Source of the DNA: Brucella pituitosa
GTDB lineage: Bacteria > Pseudomonadota > Alphaproteobacteria > Rhizobiales > Rhizobiaceae
DNA length: 64,000 nt
Reading direction: 5' to 3'
Assembly (NCBI RefSeq): GCF_003049685.1
Contig: NZ_PYSY02000001.1
Coordinates: 1,178,001 to 1,242,000 of the forward strand
Shown here: one piece after another, positions 1-8,394 of the stretch
Layout: every line of letters starts with the position of its first letter
Numbering within the stretch: position 1 is the stretch's first letter
Program-made: the position numbers and the translations under genes
The notes under the pieces: model-generated
Databases searched by the model: none
What the model was told of the DNA's origin: nothing
The model's input: the letters and a program-made list of their open reading frames with translations, nothing else

Positions 1-355
1 GGCTTTCCGGGGACGCTGCGGTCAGCTCAACAGATTCACCGCAACCACAAGCGGATGTCTGGTTGGGATTGTTGAAGACAAATCCGGTGCGTAGCGTAGT
101 TACTTCGAAGTCCATTTGTGTGCCAAGCAGGAATAGAACAGCTTCAGGTGCGATATAAACCTTTGCGCCATCTTTTTCGACGGAGTCATCGCCGGCTTTC
201 GGCTCAGTCACGAGATCAATCGTATATTCCATGCCAGCGCAGCCACCTTTTTTCACGCCGACGCGAATGCCGAGCGCACCGTCGCGCGACGCCATGATTT
301 CACTAACGCGAGCTGCTGCTGCATCGGTAAGCGTCAAGACTGAGAAACGGCCCAT
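1..355 (-). CDS. sufA: A-type iron-sulfur carrier, SufA/IscA family (3' end outside the window)
   Basis: The product is a small scaffold/carrier that holds an Fe-S cluster and passes it to apo-enzymes in the cytoplasm. Reading leftward from the ATG at 353-355 gives 118 codons with no stop, so the gene runs off the left edge close to its natural end (the family is about 105-125 residues). The three ligand cysteines are visible: one in GGCAGMEY near residue 39 and two in ACGCGES near residues 103 and 105. The KKGGCAGMEY form fits SufA better than ErpA. It is divergent from the gene at 567. The choice between SufA and IscA is from memory of the families. Confidence 0.85.
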   Translation of the reverse strand, partial: MGRFSVLTLTDAAAARVSEIMASRDGALGIRVGVKKGGCAGMEYTIDLVTEPKAGDDSVEKDGAKVYIAPEAVLFLLGTQMDFEVTTLRTGFVFNNPNQTSACGCGESVELTAASPES

Positions 356-566
356 TTTTCATCTCTTCCGGTGTTATGCTGGTCTGCAACTGGAGAATCA
401 TCCAGTCTGTTCGAAGCAATGCGCTTTTCTGCGGGATTGCCACGTTTTCACTATAGGTAGTGTTGTAACATCATTACTGCAAGACACCAAATCGGGAGCA
501 TAGCCACAACGAGCGTGCATACCTTAGTGCTCTGCAAACAAAGAATTGCTGGAAGAGGAGAAGCGA

Positions 567-1193
567 ATGTCGATTGAGCGCATGAAGCCTTTGATACTTG
601 CTGGGGTCGCGGGCGTTTTCAGCACCCTGGTTCTGATGTCCGGTGTGCAAGCCCAGGAAGCGCCCAAGAAAGCTGCTCCGGCCCAAACTCAAGCGCAAAC
701 TCAGAAGCAGGAAAAGCCTGTCGAACAAACCAAGCCGTCCGAACAAACTCAGGATGCTGGTGATGGCGTAACTGTTCCTGATTACCGCGATGACCGCTCG
801 ACTCCGCAGGCGCTGATGGAATCTTATTACAATGCGATCAATCGCAAGGAATATGCTCGCGCTTACAGCTATTATTCGGAGGAGGGGCGGGAGCCTGATT
901 TCAAGACATTTGCCAAGGGGTATGAGGGCACCAAGAGCGTAAAGGTTGCGGTCAGGAAGATCGATCCAGATCCGGGCGCAGGACAAATCTATTGGAGCCT
1001 TCCGATTGCAATCGAATCTGAAGGCGATGACGGCAAAAAGCAAGTGTTCACGGGCTGTTACACGATCCGTCTTACCAATCCTGGTATGCAGGAAGAGCCG
1101 CCTTATAAGCCAATGCAGATCATGACGGGCTCATTGACCAAGTCACCGCTGGCCATCGAAGAGAGTGTGCCGGAAAGCTGTGAGGCACCGTAA
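567..1193 (+). CDS. Secreted protein of unknown function, NTF2-like C-terminal half
   Basis: I do not recognise a named family. The 208-residue product starts with a clear signal peptide ending near VQA-QEAP, followed by a Pro/Gln/Lys/Glu-rich linker of about 45 residues. The C-terminal 140 residues contain ALMESYYNAINRKEYARAYSYY, shortened here as YYNAINRKEYARAYSYY, a pattern typical of NTF2-like folds. Two cysteines (in FTGCYT and ESCEAP) could form a periplasmic disulfide. The ATG at 567 is preferred over the upstream TTG at 546 because GAGGAGAAG sits just before it and the signal peptide then has normal length. The gene stands alone, divergent from sufA. Confidence 0.8.
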   Translation: MSIERMKPLILAGVAGVFSTLVLMSGVQAQEAPKKAAPAQTQAQTQKQEKPVEQTKPSEQTQDAGDGVTVPDYRDDRSTPQALMESYYNAINRKEYARAYSYYSEEGREPDFKTFAKGYEGTKSVKVAVRKIDPDPGAGQIYWSLPIAIESEGDDGKKQVFTGCYTIRLTNPGMQEEPPYKPMQIMTGSLTKSPLAIEESVPESCEAP

Positions 1194-1248
1194 CGAAAAT
1201 TCACGCTTGACCTTGTCACGATGGGAAGCTGCACAGTGGTGTCAGTTA

Positions 1249-1347
1249 AAGCATTTAAGCCAAAAGACCGAAGCATTTTCGTCTGAGCTAAATGCTTGAG
1301 ACAACGAAGTAGAGCGGTTCTGTATTCAATCCCAACGGGAACTGTTC
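1249..1347. repeat. RIME/Bru-RS-like double palindromic repeat
   Basis: The first arm pair is AAGCATTTA (1249-1257) with TAAATGCTT (1289-1297), enclosing the AAGC(A/G)TTTT core. The second, imperfect pair is AGAGCGGTTC (1311-1320) with GGAACTGTTC (1338-1347). The same two-hairpin architecture recurs at 35450 and 46595. Confidence 0.75.
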
Positions 1348-1367
1348 ACGAGCAAGGAGTGAGTTGA

Positions 1368-1568
1368 ATGGTAATTTTTTCTGTACCGAAGATGAAATGC
1401 GGTGGTTGCGCTGATAGTGTCACGGGCGCTCTGCGGAAGCTCGATGAAAGGGCGACTGTTAATATTGATCTCGATAAGAAAGAGGTCAAGTTTGATGGCC
1501 GCGCGTCGCAGGATGAAGCGCTCAATGCTCTGTCTGCTGCCGGTTATCCCGCGACGATTGCGCAATAA
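1368..1568 (+). CDS. Heavy-metal-associated (HMA) domain protein, CopZ-like
   Basis: This 66-residue protein is a single ferredoxin-like HMA domain. It carries the metal-binding MxCxxC motif as MKCGGC at residues 9-14, followed by the expected helix and the V(N)IDLDKKEVKF strand. Such proteins bind Cu(I) or a similar soft metal in the cytoplasm and deliver it to P-type ATPases or regulators. AAGGAGTGAG lies 5-10 bases upstream of the ATG. No copper ATPase gene is adjacent, so the partner is not shown here, and Cu specificity is inferred from the family. An intrinsic terminator follows at 1633-1660. Confidence 0.88.
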   Translation: MVIFSVPKMKCGGCADSVTGALRKLDERATVNIDLDKKEVKFDGRASQDEALNALSAAGYPATIAQ

Positions 1569-1632
1569 TGTGATCGACATTGCCCGCGTTGTGATGATGC
1601 ACCGCTTGTAAGATATTTATCCAAAGCATAAT

Positions 1633-1660
1633 TGCCGGGCTGAAATGCCCGGCATTTTTT
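1633..1660 (+). terminator. Intrinsic terminator after the HMA gene
   Basis: TGCCGGGC (1633-1640) and GCCCGGCA (1647-1654) form an 8-bp GC-rich stem with a 6-base loop, followed by six T residues. Confidence 0.9.
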
Positions 1661-1714
1661 GATCAGTTTCACAAGGGCGCAGATCGCGACGACTAAGTGT
1701 TGCAGTCAGGTCTG

Positions 1715-1762
1715 CAAATCTTGTGTTTGGAAAATCTTGTGTTTGGCAAATCTTGTGTTTGA
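1715..1762. repeat. Three tandem 16-bp direct repeats
   Basis: Units CAAATCTTGTGTTTGG (1715-1730), AAAATCTTGTGTTTGG (1731-1746) and CAAATCTTGTGTTTGA (1747-1762) follow each other without spacing and differ only at their end bases. They lie in the 364-base gap between the HMA gene and the PIMT gene, about 170 bases upstream of the latter. The rest of the gap (1763-1932) shows nothing else recognisable. Confidence 0.9.
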
Positions 1763-1932
1763 TTGACTGGGAGGCCGATTTTTGCCACATCAACGGCAAA
1801 TCTCGTTTATGGTGTCCCATAAAGATAGTGAACCGCGATTGTTACGGATTTGCCGAACGATCCGGGCTCTGTTCGAAATGGGTGCCAGAAGGCATAATCA
1901 TCGCGTGATCGCGATATAGAAGGATGTAGGGC

Positions 1933-2607
1933 ATGGCTATGGCAGCCGATTTCCAGGATCTTCGCACGAAGATGGTCGATAACCAGATCCGTACCACGGA
2001 TGTAACGGACCTCAGGGTCATCGATGCTTTTCTGACTGTACCACGCGAAGCTTTTGTTCCGGCAAACCGTCAGGTGCTTGCTTATATCGATGAAGATCAG
2101 CTTCTTGAAAGCGAGGGCACTGCGCCGCGCTTCCTCATGGAACCGTCACCTTTTGCAAAGCTCGTGCAGCTCGCAAAGGTTAACAAGGACGATGTCGTTC
2201 TGGATGTCGGTTGCGGTACTGGCTACTCGTCTGCAATCTTTTCTGAGTTAGCTGGATCGGTCATTGGCCTCGAAAGTGATTCCGCTTTATCGGCCGTTGC
2301 GACGGCTCGTTTGCAGGAACTTGGCCATGACAATGTTGTGATCGTTTCAGGCAATTTGAATGCAGGCTACCCTTCGGAAGCGCCTTACGATGTGATTTTC
2401 ATCGAGGGTGCAGTTGATTTTGTGCCGGAAGTACTTTTCAATCAGCTTAAAGAGGGTGGCCGTCTGGTTGTCGTCGAAGGGCGTGGAAATGCCGGAATTG
2501 CGCGACTTTATGTGAAAGAAAACGGTGTTGCTTCGGGACGCAGCGTTTTCAATACAGCAGTTCGTCCGCTTCCCGGTTTTGAGCGTATTGAGCAGTTCGA
2601 GTTTTAA
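1933..2607 (+). CDS. Protein-L-isoaspartate O-methyltransferase family protein
   Basis: The 224-residue product is a class I SAM-dependent methyltransferase of the PIMT (Pcm) family, which in well-studied members repairs isoaspartyl residues in aged proteins. The SAM-binding glycine motif VLDVGCGTGYSS lies at about residues 89-100. The upstream segment carries MVDNQIR and the VPREAFVP signature of alphaproteobacterial PIMT-like proteins. The ATG at 1939 is a possible alternative start. It directly precedes tolC, separated by 139 bases that hold a palindrome. Divergence from enterobacterial Pcm means repair activity is inferred, not shown. Confidence 0.85.
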   Translation: MAMAADFQDLRTKMVDNQIRTTDVTDLRVIDAFLTVPREAFVPANRQVLAYIDEDQLLESEGTAPRFLMEPSPFAKLVQLAKVNKDDVVLDVGCGTGYSSAIFSELAGSVIGLESDSALSAVATARLQELGHDNVVIVSGNLNAGYPSEAPYDVIFIEGAVDFVPEVLFNQLKEGGRLVVVEGRGNAGIARLYVKENGVASGRSVFNTAVRPLPGFERIEQFEF

Positions 2608-2707
2608 TCCAGCGCGTGGGGCAATTCTGCAACGATGCAGAAATTGTTTGTGAAAGCACTGGCGGGAAAGATGGAAATAGCGGAATTTACACGTTATTAA
2701 GTCTTCC

Positions 2708-2723
2708 CGAACCGATCGGTTCG
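2708..2723. promoter_or_regulatory. Perfect 16-bp palindrome, candidate operator of tolC
   Basis: CGAACCGATCGGTTCG is fully self-complementary and ends 23 bases before the tolC start codon. Its size and position suit a dimeric repressor such as a TetR-family regulator. The regulator is unknown. Confidence 0.55.
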
Positions 2724-2746
2724 ATTATAGATTCGTTTGTTCTGAT

Positions 2747-4117
2747 ATGAGGTATACGGTGTTCAAAGCGTGCAAAGGACTTATGGCGGCGGCAATACTC
2801 CTGTCTGGCACCGTTTTATCGGGACAGGCCGCTTTGTCAGAGACGCTGAACGGCGCTCTCATGAAGGCCTATAAGAACAACGCAACCCTGAACTCATCGC
2901 GGGCAGGTGTGCGCATTCAGGACGAAAACGTTGCGATTGCAAAATCTAACTACCGTCCGCAGGTGACTGGTTCTTATCAGGCTGTTCGCGGGAAGACCCC
3001 CTTAAATGGTTATCGCACGACCGGGACTTACGGTATCGAGCTGAATCAGATGCTGTTCGATGGTTTTCAGACCAAGAACAATGTCGCCGCAGCTGAAACG
3101 ACCGTGTTTGCGCAGCGCGAAAACCTCCGCAACGATGAGCAGAATACACTTCTGGAAGCCGTTCAGGCTTATATGAATGTGTACCAGCTTCGCCAGGTCG
3201 CAGTGCTTCGCGAAAAGAACCTTGCTGCGATGAACGAGCAGGTCCGTGCTTCGCGTGCACGTCTTGACGTTGGTGAAGGCACACGTACTGATGTTGCTCA
3301 GTCAGAATCGCAGCGTTCGACAGCGGTAGCGGAGCTCAATTCGGCCCGCGCCAATGTGAAGTCTGCCGAAGCGACTTATGTTCAGGTCATCGGATCGCAA
3401 CCAGATCGTCTTGCCACGGCACCTGCCGCCAAGAACTTGCCACGCTCTCCAGATGTTGCTTATGCAAACGCTGTTACCGTGCATCCGGGCATTCTGGCTA
3501 CCCAGTATGCAGTTAACGCGCAAGGCTTCAACGTCAAGGCCAAGGAAGGTGCGTTGCTACCGACCGTTGGTTTGACCGCCAGCGCGAGCCACCTCGACAC
3601 TTATGCTGGCACGAATGCTGGCGATGGCAACTCGGCTTCGGTCGGTGTTGGTGTAAGTATCCCGATTTATACCGGCGGCCGTACATCGGCACAGATACGT
3701 CAGGCCAAAGAACAGCTCGGTCAGGCACGTATCGAAGTCGATATTATTCAGGACAGGGTGCGTCAGGCAATCAGCTCGGCTTGGTCACAGCTTGAAGCAG
3801 CGCGTGCGTCCGTCAAGGCAAACCGCGACGGTATCGCAGCAGCTCAGCTGGCTCTTGATGGTGTTATCGAAGAACGTAAAGTTGGACAGCGAACCACGCT
3901 TGATGTGTTGAACGCGCAGAACGCGCTTGTCACGGTGCAGATCGCACTTGTTCAGGCAGAGCATGACTCGATTGTTGCAAGCTATGCGCTTCTGAATGCA
4001 AGTGGTCGTATGACAGCGCAGGATATGCAGTTGCAGGTGGCTCAGTATAAGCCTGAAGAGCATTACAATGCTGTGAAGGACAAGTGGTTCGGCCTGCGTA
4101 CGCCAGATGGCCGTTAA
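2747..4117 (+). CDS. tolC: TolC-family outer membrane efflux channel (BepC-like)
   Basis: The 456-residue product has a signal peptide cut near GQAALS-ETLNG and the two repeated TolC halves, each with an outer-membrane beta stretch and long alpha-barrel helices. The conserved LNQMLFDGFQT (first half) and VSIPIYTGGRTSAQIRQAKEQL (shortened: SIPIYTGGRTSAQ, second half) are typical. TolC forms the trimeric outer-membrane duct for RND pumps and type I secretion. In Brucella the homologue is called BepC and serves drug and bile efflux; that name is from the literature as I recall it. A palindromic candidate operator precedes it and a terminator follows. Confidence 0.94.
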   Translation: MRYTVFKACKGLMAAAILLSGTVLSGQAALSETLNGALMKAYKNNATLNSSRAGVRIQDENVAIAKSNYRPQVTGSYQAVRGKTPLNGYRTTGTYGIELNQMLFDGFQTKNNVAAAETTVFAQRENLRNDEQNTLLEAVQAYMNVYQLRQVAVLREKNLAAMNEQVRASRARLDVGEGTRTDVAQSESQRSTAVAELNSARANVKSAEATYVQVIGSQPDRLATAPAAKNLPRSPDVAYANAVTVHPGILATQYAVNAQGFNVKAKEGALLPTVGLTASASHLDTYAGTNAGDGNSASVGVGVSIPIYTGGRTSAQIRQAKEQLGQARIEVDIIQDRVRQAISSAWSQLEAARASVKANRDGIAAAQLALDGVIEERKVGQRTTLDVLNAQNALVTVQIALVQAEHDSIVASYALLNASGRMTAQDMQLQVAQYKPEEHYNAVKDKWFGLRTPDGR

Positions 4118-4140
4118 GCCCTAAGCATATGAGATAAAGA

Positions 4141-4166
4141 AACGGCGCCATCGGCGCCGTTTTTGT
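4141..4166 (+). terminator. Intrinsic terminator of tolC
   Basis: AACGGCGCC (4141-4149) pairs with GGCGCCGTT (4153-4161) across a 3-base loop and runs into TTTTGTTT. Confidence 0.9.
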
Positions 4167-4330
4167 TTGATTCTCGCTGCGCCCGGAAATTCTTAATAAA
4201 ATGATAAAGCTGTGGGTTCGGATTTCATGTGCCTGTGGAGGGATTCTCAAATCGCCGCAGGTCCGGTACCCTTAATCCATTGATTCTCTGCCTGTGTGAG
4301 TAATTGGCAATAAGGGAAAGACGGACAGCT

Positions 4331-5050
4331 ATGGCACAAACATCCAGCGCAGCACGCGAACCGTCAATGGAAGAGATACTCGCTTCCATTCGCCGGATTA
4401 TCGAAGATAGCGATGTTTCGCGTCATCCGATGCCTGCTGCGTCCGCATTTCCAGCACGTGGTGAAGTCGCCAAGTTTCGTAAGCCCGTTACAGTGCAGGA
4501 AACTCAGCCTGAAGCAGAAAATAAATCTGCCCCCAAGAGCGACGTCTTCTTAGATGAGCCCGTATTGCGTGGCCCGATTTCAGAAGCAGTTACTGCTGTG
4601 ACTGTTGCAGATGAAATTCCTGAAGCGGATGAGGACGACGACAATTTTATTCTCGACGCACAGAATGATGATCATCGTAGTGAAGTCGCAGAGACCAATG
4701 CCGAAGTTGAAGTCACTCAATCTTTGGAAGAGCAGATTGCCGTTGAGCTTGATGCTTCACAACCTTCTGAGCCGGAAGCTGAAGCACCACCTGTTGCTGC
4801 AACTCAACCTGTCGACTTGAAAGCGCAGGGTGCAGCACATATTTTGTCAGAGGGCACCGAACGGAAAGTTGCCGCTGCGTTTCAGGATCTGAACCATGCG
4901 GTTCACTCGGAACCGCGCCGTTCTTTCGATGAAATCGCTTCTGACCTTTTGCGCCCGATGTTGCAGAGCTGGCTTGATAACAATCTGCCGCCTCTTGTTG
5001 AGCGGCTCGTTCGCGAAGAAATCGAACGCGTGGTGCGAGGCGAACGTTAA
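4331..5050 (+). CDS. popZ: PopZ, cell-pole organising protein (DUF2497)
   Basis: The 239-residue product has the PopZ plan: a short N-terminal helix (EPSMEEILASIRRIIED, residues 10-26), a long acidic Pro/Glu/Ala-rich disordered spacer, and a conserved C-terminal oligomerisation region (LLRPMLQSWLDNNLPPLVE). PopZ polymerises into a polar scaffold that anchors ParB-parS and regulators in alphaproteobacteria; in rhizobia it marks the growing or new pole. The ATG at 4331 is preferred over the upstream TTG at 4304 because GGGAAAG lies 10 bases before it and the conserved helix then starts close to the N terminus. It lies upstream of valS. Confidence 0.93.
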   Translation: MAQTSSAAREPSMEEILASIRRIIEDSDVSRHPMPAASAFPARGEVAKFRKPVTVQETQPEAENKSAPKSDVFLDEPVLRGPISEAVTAVTVADEIPEADEDDDNFILDAQNDDHRSEVAETNAEVEVTQSLEEQIAVELDASQPSEPEAEAPPVAATQPVDLKAQGAAHILSEGTERKVAAAFQDLNHAVHSEPRRSFDEIASDLLRPMLQSWLDNNLPPLVERLVREEIERVVRGER

Positions 5051-5134
5051 GCATATCTCGCAATAGTGGGAACCAGTTTTGCGATAAAGATATGCGAAAA
5101 ACGCTGATCTAAAGCGAGGTGCGCTTTAGATCAG
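5051..5134. repeat. RIME/Bru-RS-like double palindromic repeat
   Basis: GCATATCT (5051-5058) pairs with AGATATGC (5088-5095) around a GTGGGAACCAGTTTTGCG core, then CTGATCTAAAGCG (5104-5116) pairs perfectly with CGCTTTAGATCAG (5122-5134). It lies between popZ and valS. Confidence 0.75.
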
Positions 5135-5158
5135 GTTCGCACCAGATTGGACCTCATG

Positions 5159-5190
5159 ACCCGTCTGTCTCGCAGGCGGGTTTTAACTTT
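5159..5190 (+). terminator. Hairpin with T-run in the popZ-valS gap
   Basis: ACCCGTCTG (5159-5167) and CAGGCGGGT (5173-5181) form a 9-bp stem with one G-U pair, followed by TTTTAACTTTT. It ends 75 bases before valS, so it either terminates popZ or acts in the valS leader. Confidence 0.7.
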
Positions 5191-5264
5191 TAGGGTGATT
5201 TGTCGGCTGTTAATTGCTATTGAGCCGTCAATCAATTCATTCCGCATAAAGACCGGACGTTTCC

Positions 5265-7997
5265 ATGCTTGAGAAGACTTATGACGCCGCGGCTGTAGAG
5301 CCGAAAATCGCTGAACGCTGGGAAGAAGCTGGCGCATTCAAGGCGGGTGCAGGCTCAAAGCCTGGCGCCGATCCCTTTGCTGTGGTCATTCCTCCGCCGA
5401 ATGTGACGGGATCGCTACACATGGGGCACGCGCTTAACAACACGATTCAGGACATCATGGTCCGTTTCGAGCGCATGCGCGGTAAGAATGTTCTCTGGCA
5501 GCCTGGCATGGATCATGCGGGTATTGCCACGCAGATGGTTGTCGAGCGCCAGCTTGCTGAACGCCAGGAACCAAACCGTCATGCCATGGGCCGCGAGAAG
5601 TTTATTGAGCGCATCTGGCAGTGGAAGTCTGAATCAGGTGGAATGATCTCCAATCAGCTCCGCCGTCTTGGTGCATCATGCGATTGGTCGCGTGAACGCT
5701 TCACGATGGATGAGGGGCTGTCGCGGGCTGTTCTCGAAGTCTTTGTCTCGCTTTACAAGCAGGGACTGATGTATCGCGACAAGCGTCTCGTGAACTGGGA
5801 CCCGAAGCTTCTGACCGCGATTTCCGATATCGAAGTTGAATCCCGCGAAATCAAAGGCCATCTCTGGCATCTGCGTTATCCGCTGGAGAACATTCCGTTC
5901 GATCCAGATAATCCGCACACCTTCATCGTTGTCGCAACAACGCGCCCTGAAACCATGCTTGGTGACACGGGTGTCGCTGTTAACCCGAAGGATGAGCGTT
6001 ATCACGCGTCTGTCGGCAACAACATCGTTCTGCCGCTTGTTGGACGTCGCATCCCGATTGTTGCTGACGATTATGCTGATCCGGAAGCCGGTTCTGGTGC
6101 TGTGAAGATTACACCTGCGCACGACTTCAACGACTTTGAAGTTGGCAAGCGCAACGATCTTCGCGCAATCAACATTCTGACGCCGTCGGCAGCGATTACG
6201 CTCAAGGACAATGTTGATTTCCTTGAAGGTCTGGAACTGACACCCGATCTCATCGCGCTTATCAAAGAGTTTGAGGGGCTTGATCGCTTTGCTGCACGCA
6301 AGCGCCTCGTCGAAATGCTTGATGAACAGGGCTATCTGGAAAAGATTGAAGATCACACGCACGCCGTCCCGCACGGCGATCGTGGTGGCGTGCCTATCGA
6401 GCCGTATCTGACTGATCAGTGGTATGTAAACGCAGCCGAACTCGCAAAGCCAGCTATGGCAGCGATCCGCGATGGCCGCACACAGATCGTACCGAAAAAC
6501 TGGGAAAAAACCTATTTCGATTGGATGGAAAACATTCAGCCGTGGTGTGTTTCCCGCCAGCTGTGGTGGGGGCATCAGATCCCTGCATGGTACGGACCGG
6601 ATGGTAAGTGCTTCGTGGAGAAGAGCGAAGAGGAAGCGAAAGCTGCCGCACGTGCTCACTACGGTGAAGACGTTGCTCTGGAACGTGACACCGACGTTCT
6701 GGACACGTGGTTCTCGTCGGGCCTGTGGCCGTTCTCGACACTCGGTTGGCCAGACAAGACGCCGGAACTTGCAACCTATTATCCAACCAGTGTTTTGGTT
6801 ACCGGTTTCGACATTCTGTTCTTCTGGGTTGCCCGCATGATGATGATGGGCATGCATTTCATGGAAGAGATACCGTTCCATACGGTTTATCTCCATGCAC
6901 TCGTGCGCGATAAGCATGGCGCCAAGATGTCAAAGTCTAAGGGCAACGTTATTGATCCGCTTGAGCTGATGGATGAATACGGTGCGGATGCGCTGCGATT
7001 CACACTTGCCATCATGGCTGCTCAGGGCCGCGATGTTAAGCTCGATCCGGCGCGTATTGCTGGCTATCGCAACTTCGGCACCAAGCTTTGGAATGCGACG
7101 CGTTTTGCCCAGATGAATGGTGTGAAGCTTGATCCGAATTTCAAACCGGATGACGCAAAGCTCGCTGTCAATCGCTGGATTCTGACGGAACTGACAAAGG
7201 CTACGCGCGCTGTAACCGATGGCATTGCGAACTATCGCTTCAATGAAGCGGCAGGTGCTGCCTATCGCTTTGTCTGGAACCAGTTCTGCGATTGGTATCT
7301 GGAATTGCTCAAGCCGATCTTCATGGGTGATGATGAAGCAGCAAAGGCTGAAGCACAGGCAACGGCAGCTTACTGTCTGGATGAAATCTACAAGATGCTG
7401 CATCCGTTCATGCCATTCATGACCGAAGAGCTCTGGACCCTGACTGCAGGCGAGGGTGCAAAGCGCGAAACGGTTCTCGCTTTGGCAGAATGGCCGGAAT
7501 TGTCGTTTGAAGATGAAGAATCGGCGGCTGACGTCAACTGGCTGGTTGATCTTGTTATGGGCATTCGTTCCGTCCGTGCGGAGATGAATGTGCCAGCGGG
7601 CGCTGTGGCTCCAATCGTCGTGCTTGAGGCAAATGCTGCAACCATTGACCGCTTTGCGCGTCACGATGCTGCAATCAAGCGTCTGGCACGTGTAGAATCC
7701 GTTTCCTTTGAAGAGGAAGCGCCAAAGGGTTCAGCGCAGCTGGTGCATGGCGAAGCCACAATCTGTCTTCCTTTGGGCAGTCTGATCGATCTGAAGGCAG
7801 AAGCCGCTCGCATGGCCAAAGAAGCGGGTAAGATTGCTGCTGAGATGGAAAAGATCGAGAAGAAGCTCTCGAACGAAAAGTTCGTAGCGAACGCAAAAGA
7901 AGAGGTCGTTCAGGCGGAGCGTGAGCGTTTGGCAGAACTGAAAGACGCGGCTGCACGTGTTGCAACCGCAGAAGCGCGGATCCGCGAAGCAGGCTGA
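5265..7997 (+). CDS. valS: Valine--tRNA ligase
   Basis: This 910-residue class I synthetase charges tRNA-Val with valine. The HIGH-type motif reads LHMGH at residues 51-55, after the family's PPPNVTGS; the KMSKS motif is exact (residues 554-558). The editing domain lies between them (TTRPETMLGDTGVAVNP). The C terminus ends with the long coiled-coil arm typical of ValRS (EAARMAKEAGKIAAEMEKIE region). The length is normal for a bacterial ValRS. It is probably transcribed on its own, with a terminator at 8034 and a hairpin 75 bases upstream. Confidence 0.98.
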   Translation: MLEKTYDAAAVEPKIAERWEEAGAFKAGAGSKPGADPFAVVIPPPNVTGSLHMGHALNNTIQDIMVRFERMRGKNVLWQPGMDHAGIATQMVVERQLAERQEPNRHAMGREKFIERIWQWKSESGGMISNQLRRLGASCDWSRERFTMDEGLSRAVLEVFVSLYKQGLMYRDKRLVNWDPKLLTAISDIEVESREIKGHLWHLRYPLENIPFDPDNPHTFIVVATTRPETMLGDTGVAVNPKDERYHASVGNNIVLPLVGRRIPIVADDYADPEAGSGAVKITPAHDFNDFEVGKRNDLRAINILTPSAAITLKDNVDFLEGLELTPDLIALIKEFEGLDRFAARKRLVEMLDEQGYLEKIEDHTHAVPHGDRGGVPIEPYLTDQWYVNAAELAKPAMAAIRDGRTQIVPKNWEKTYFDWMENIQPWCVSRQLWWGHQIPAWYGPDGKCFVEKSEEEAKAAARAHYGEDVALERDTDVLDTWFSSGLWPFSTLGWPDKTPELATYYPTSVLVTGFDILFFWVARMMMMGMHFMEEIPFHTVYLHALVRDKHGAKMSKSKGNVIDPLELMDEYGADALRFTLAIMAAQGRDVKLDPARIAGYRNFGTKLWNATRFAQMNGVKLDPNFKPDDAKLAVNRWILTELTKATRAVTDGIANYRFNEAAGAAYRFVWNQFCDWYLELLKPIFMGDDEAAKAEAQATAAYCLDEIYKMLHPFMPFMTEELWTLTAGEGAKRETVLALAEWPELSFEDEESAADVNWLVDLVMGIRSVRAEMNVPAGAVAPIVVLEANAATIDRFARHDAAIKRLARVESVSFEEEAPKGSAQLVHGEATICLPLGSLIDLKAEAARMAKEAGKIAAEMEKIEKKLSNEKFVANAKEEVVQAERERLAELKDAAARVATAEARIREAG

Positions 7998-8033
7998 TTC
8001 GTCCTTCAGATCCAACCTCATTTCGAATCATTG

Positions 8034-8062
8034 GCCCGGCAGCTTCAAGTTGCCGGGCTTTT
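8034..8062 (+). terminator. Intrinsic terminator of valS
   Basis: GCCCGGCA (8034-8041) pairs with TGCCGGGC (8051-8058), followed by TTTT. Confidence 0.85.
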
Positions 8063-8394
8063 GCGTTCAATGGGATTGGAATTTAGTGTTTCAAGGCATT
8101 CCGAAGTTCATCGAACCGCCGTTTCGATTGTTTTTTAGGGCTGTTGCGCTTTAGCAACAAGGCTCGAATTGGGTCAAAAAATGGCGAAATTTGGCAGTTT
8201 TTGGCGTTAGTTCCGCGTTGAAACTTAGAAGATTTCGTAATTGGCACCCCGATTTTGCGCTTTTCGTCAAAACACATCTTCGCTACTCGTTGTCCTCCCA
8301 ATTTATGCATCTTGCAGGCTGAATCCTTCCTGATTTACGTTTGCGTCAAAGTAAATTGCTGAAGTTCATCGCATTCTGTTTGGGAGGACATTTT
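8063..8394. other. Intergenic region before the FadL-type porin gene
   Basis: These 332 bases hold no convincing gene. The one sizeable reverse-strand frame (8083-8310) lacks a ribosome binding site and recognisable content. The promoter of the porin gene must lie here; GGGAGGA just before 8395 is its ribosome binding site. AT-rich stretches are present but I could not assign a specific promoter. Confidence 0.6.

Noticed and set aside
231..503. Open frame of 90 codons on the plus strand
   Set aside because: It is antisense to sufA for over 120 bases and has no ribosome binding site or recognisable content.
2622..2646. Terminator after the PIMT gene
   Set aside because: The stem CAATTCTGCA/TGCAGAAATTG has a bulge and no real T-run, so termination there is not supported.
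5676..6917. 413-codon open frame on the minus strand inside valS
   Set aside because: It is a long antisense shadow of valS; the plus-strand protein has all synthetase motifs, and the reverse product resembles no family.
8083..8310. 75-codon open frame on the minus strand between valS and the porin gene
   Set aside because: No ribosome binding site, no signal or domain, and a composition rich in Lys/Arg typical of translated non-coding DNA.
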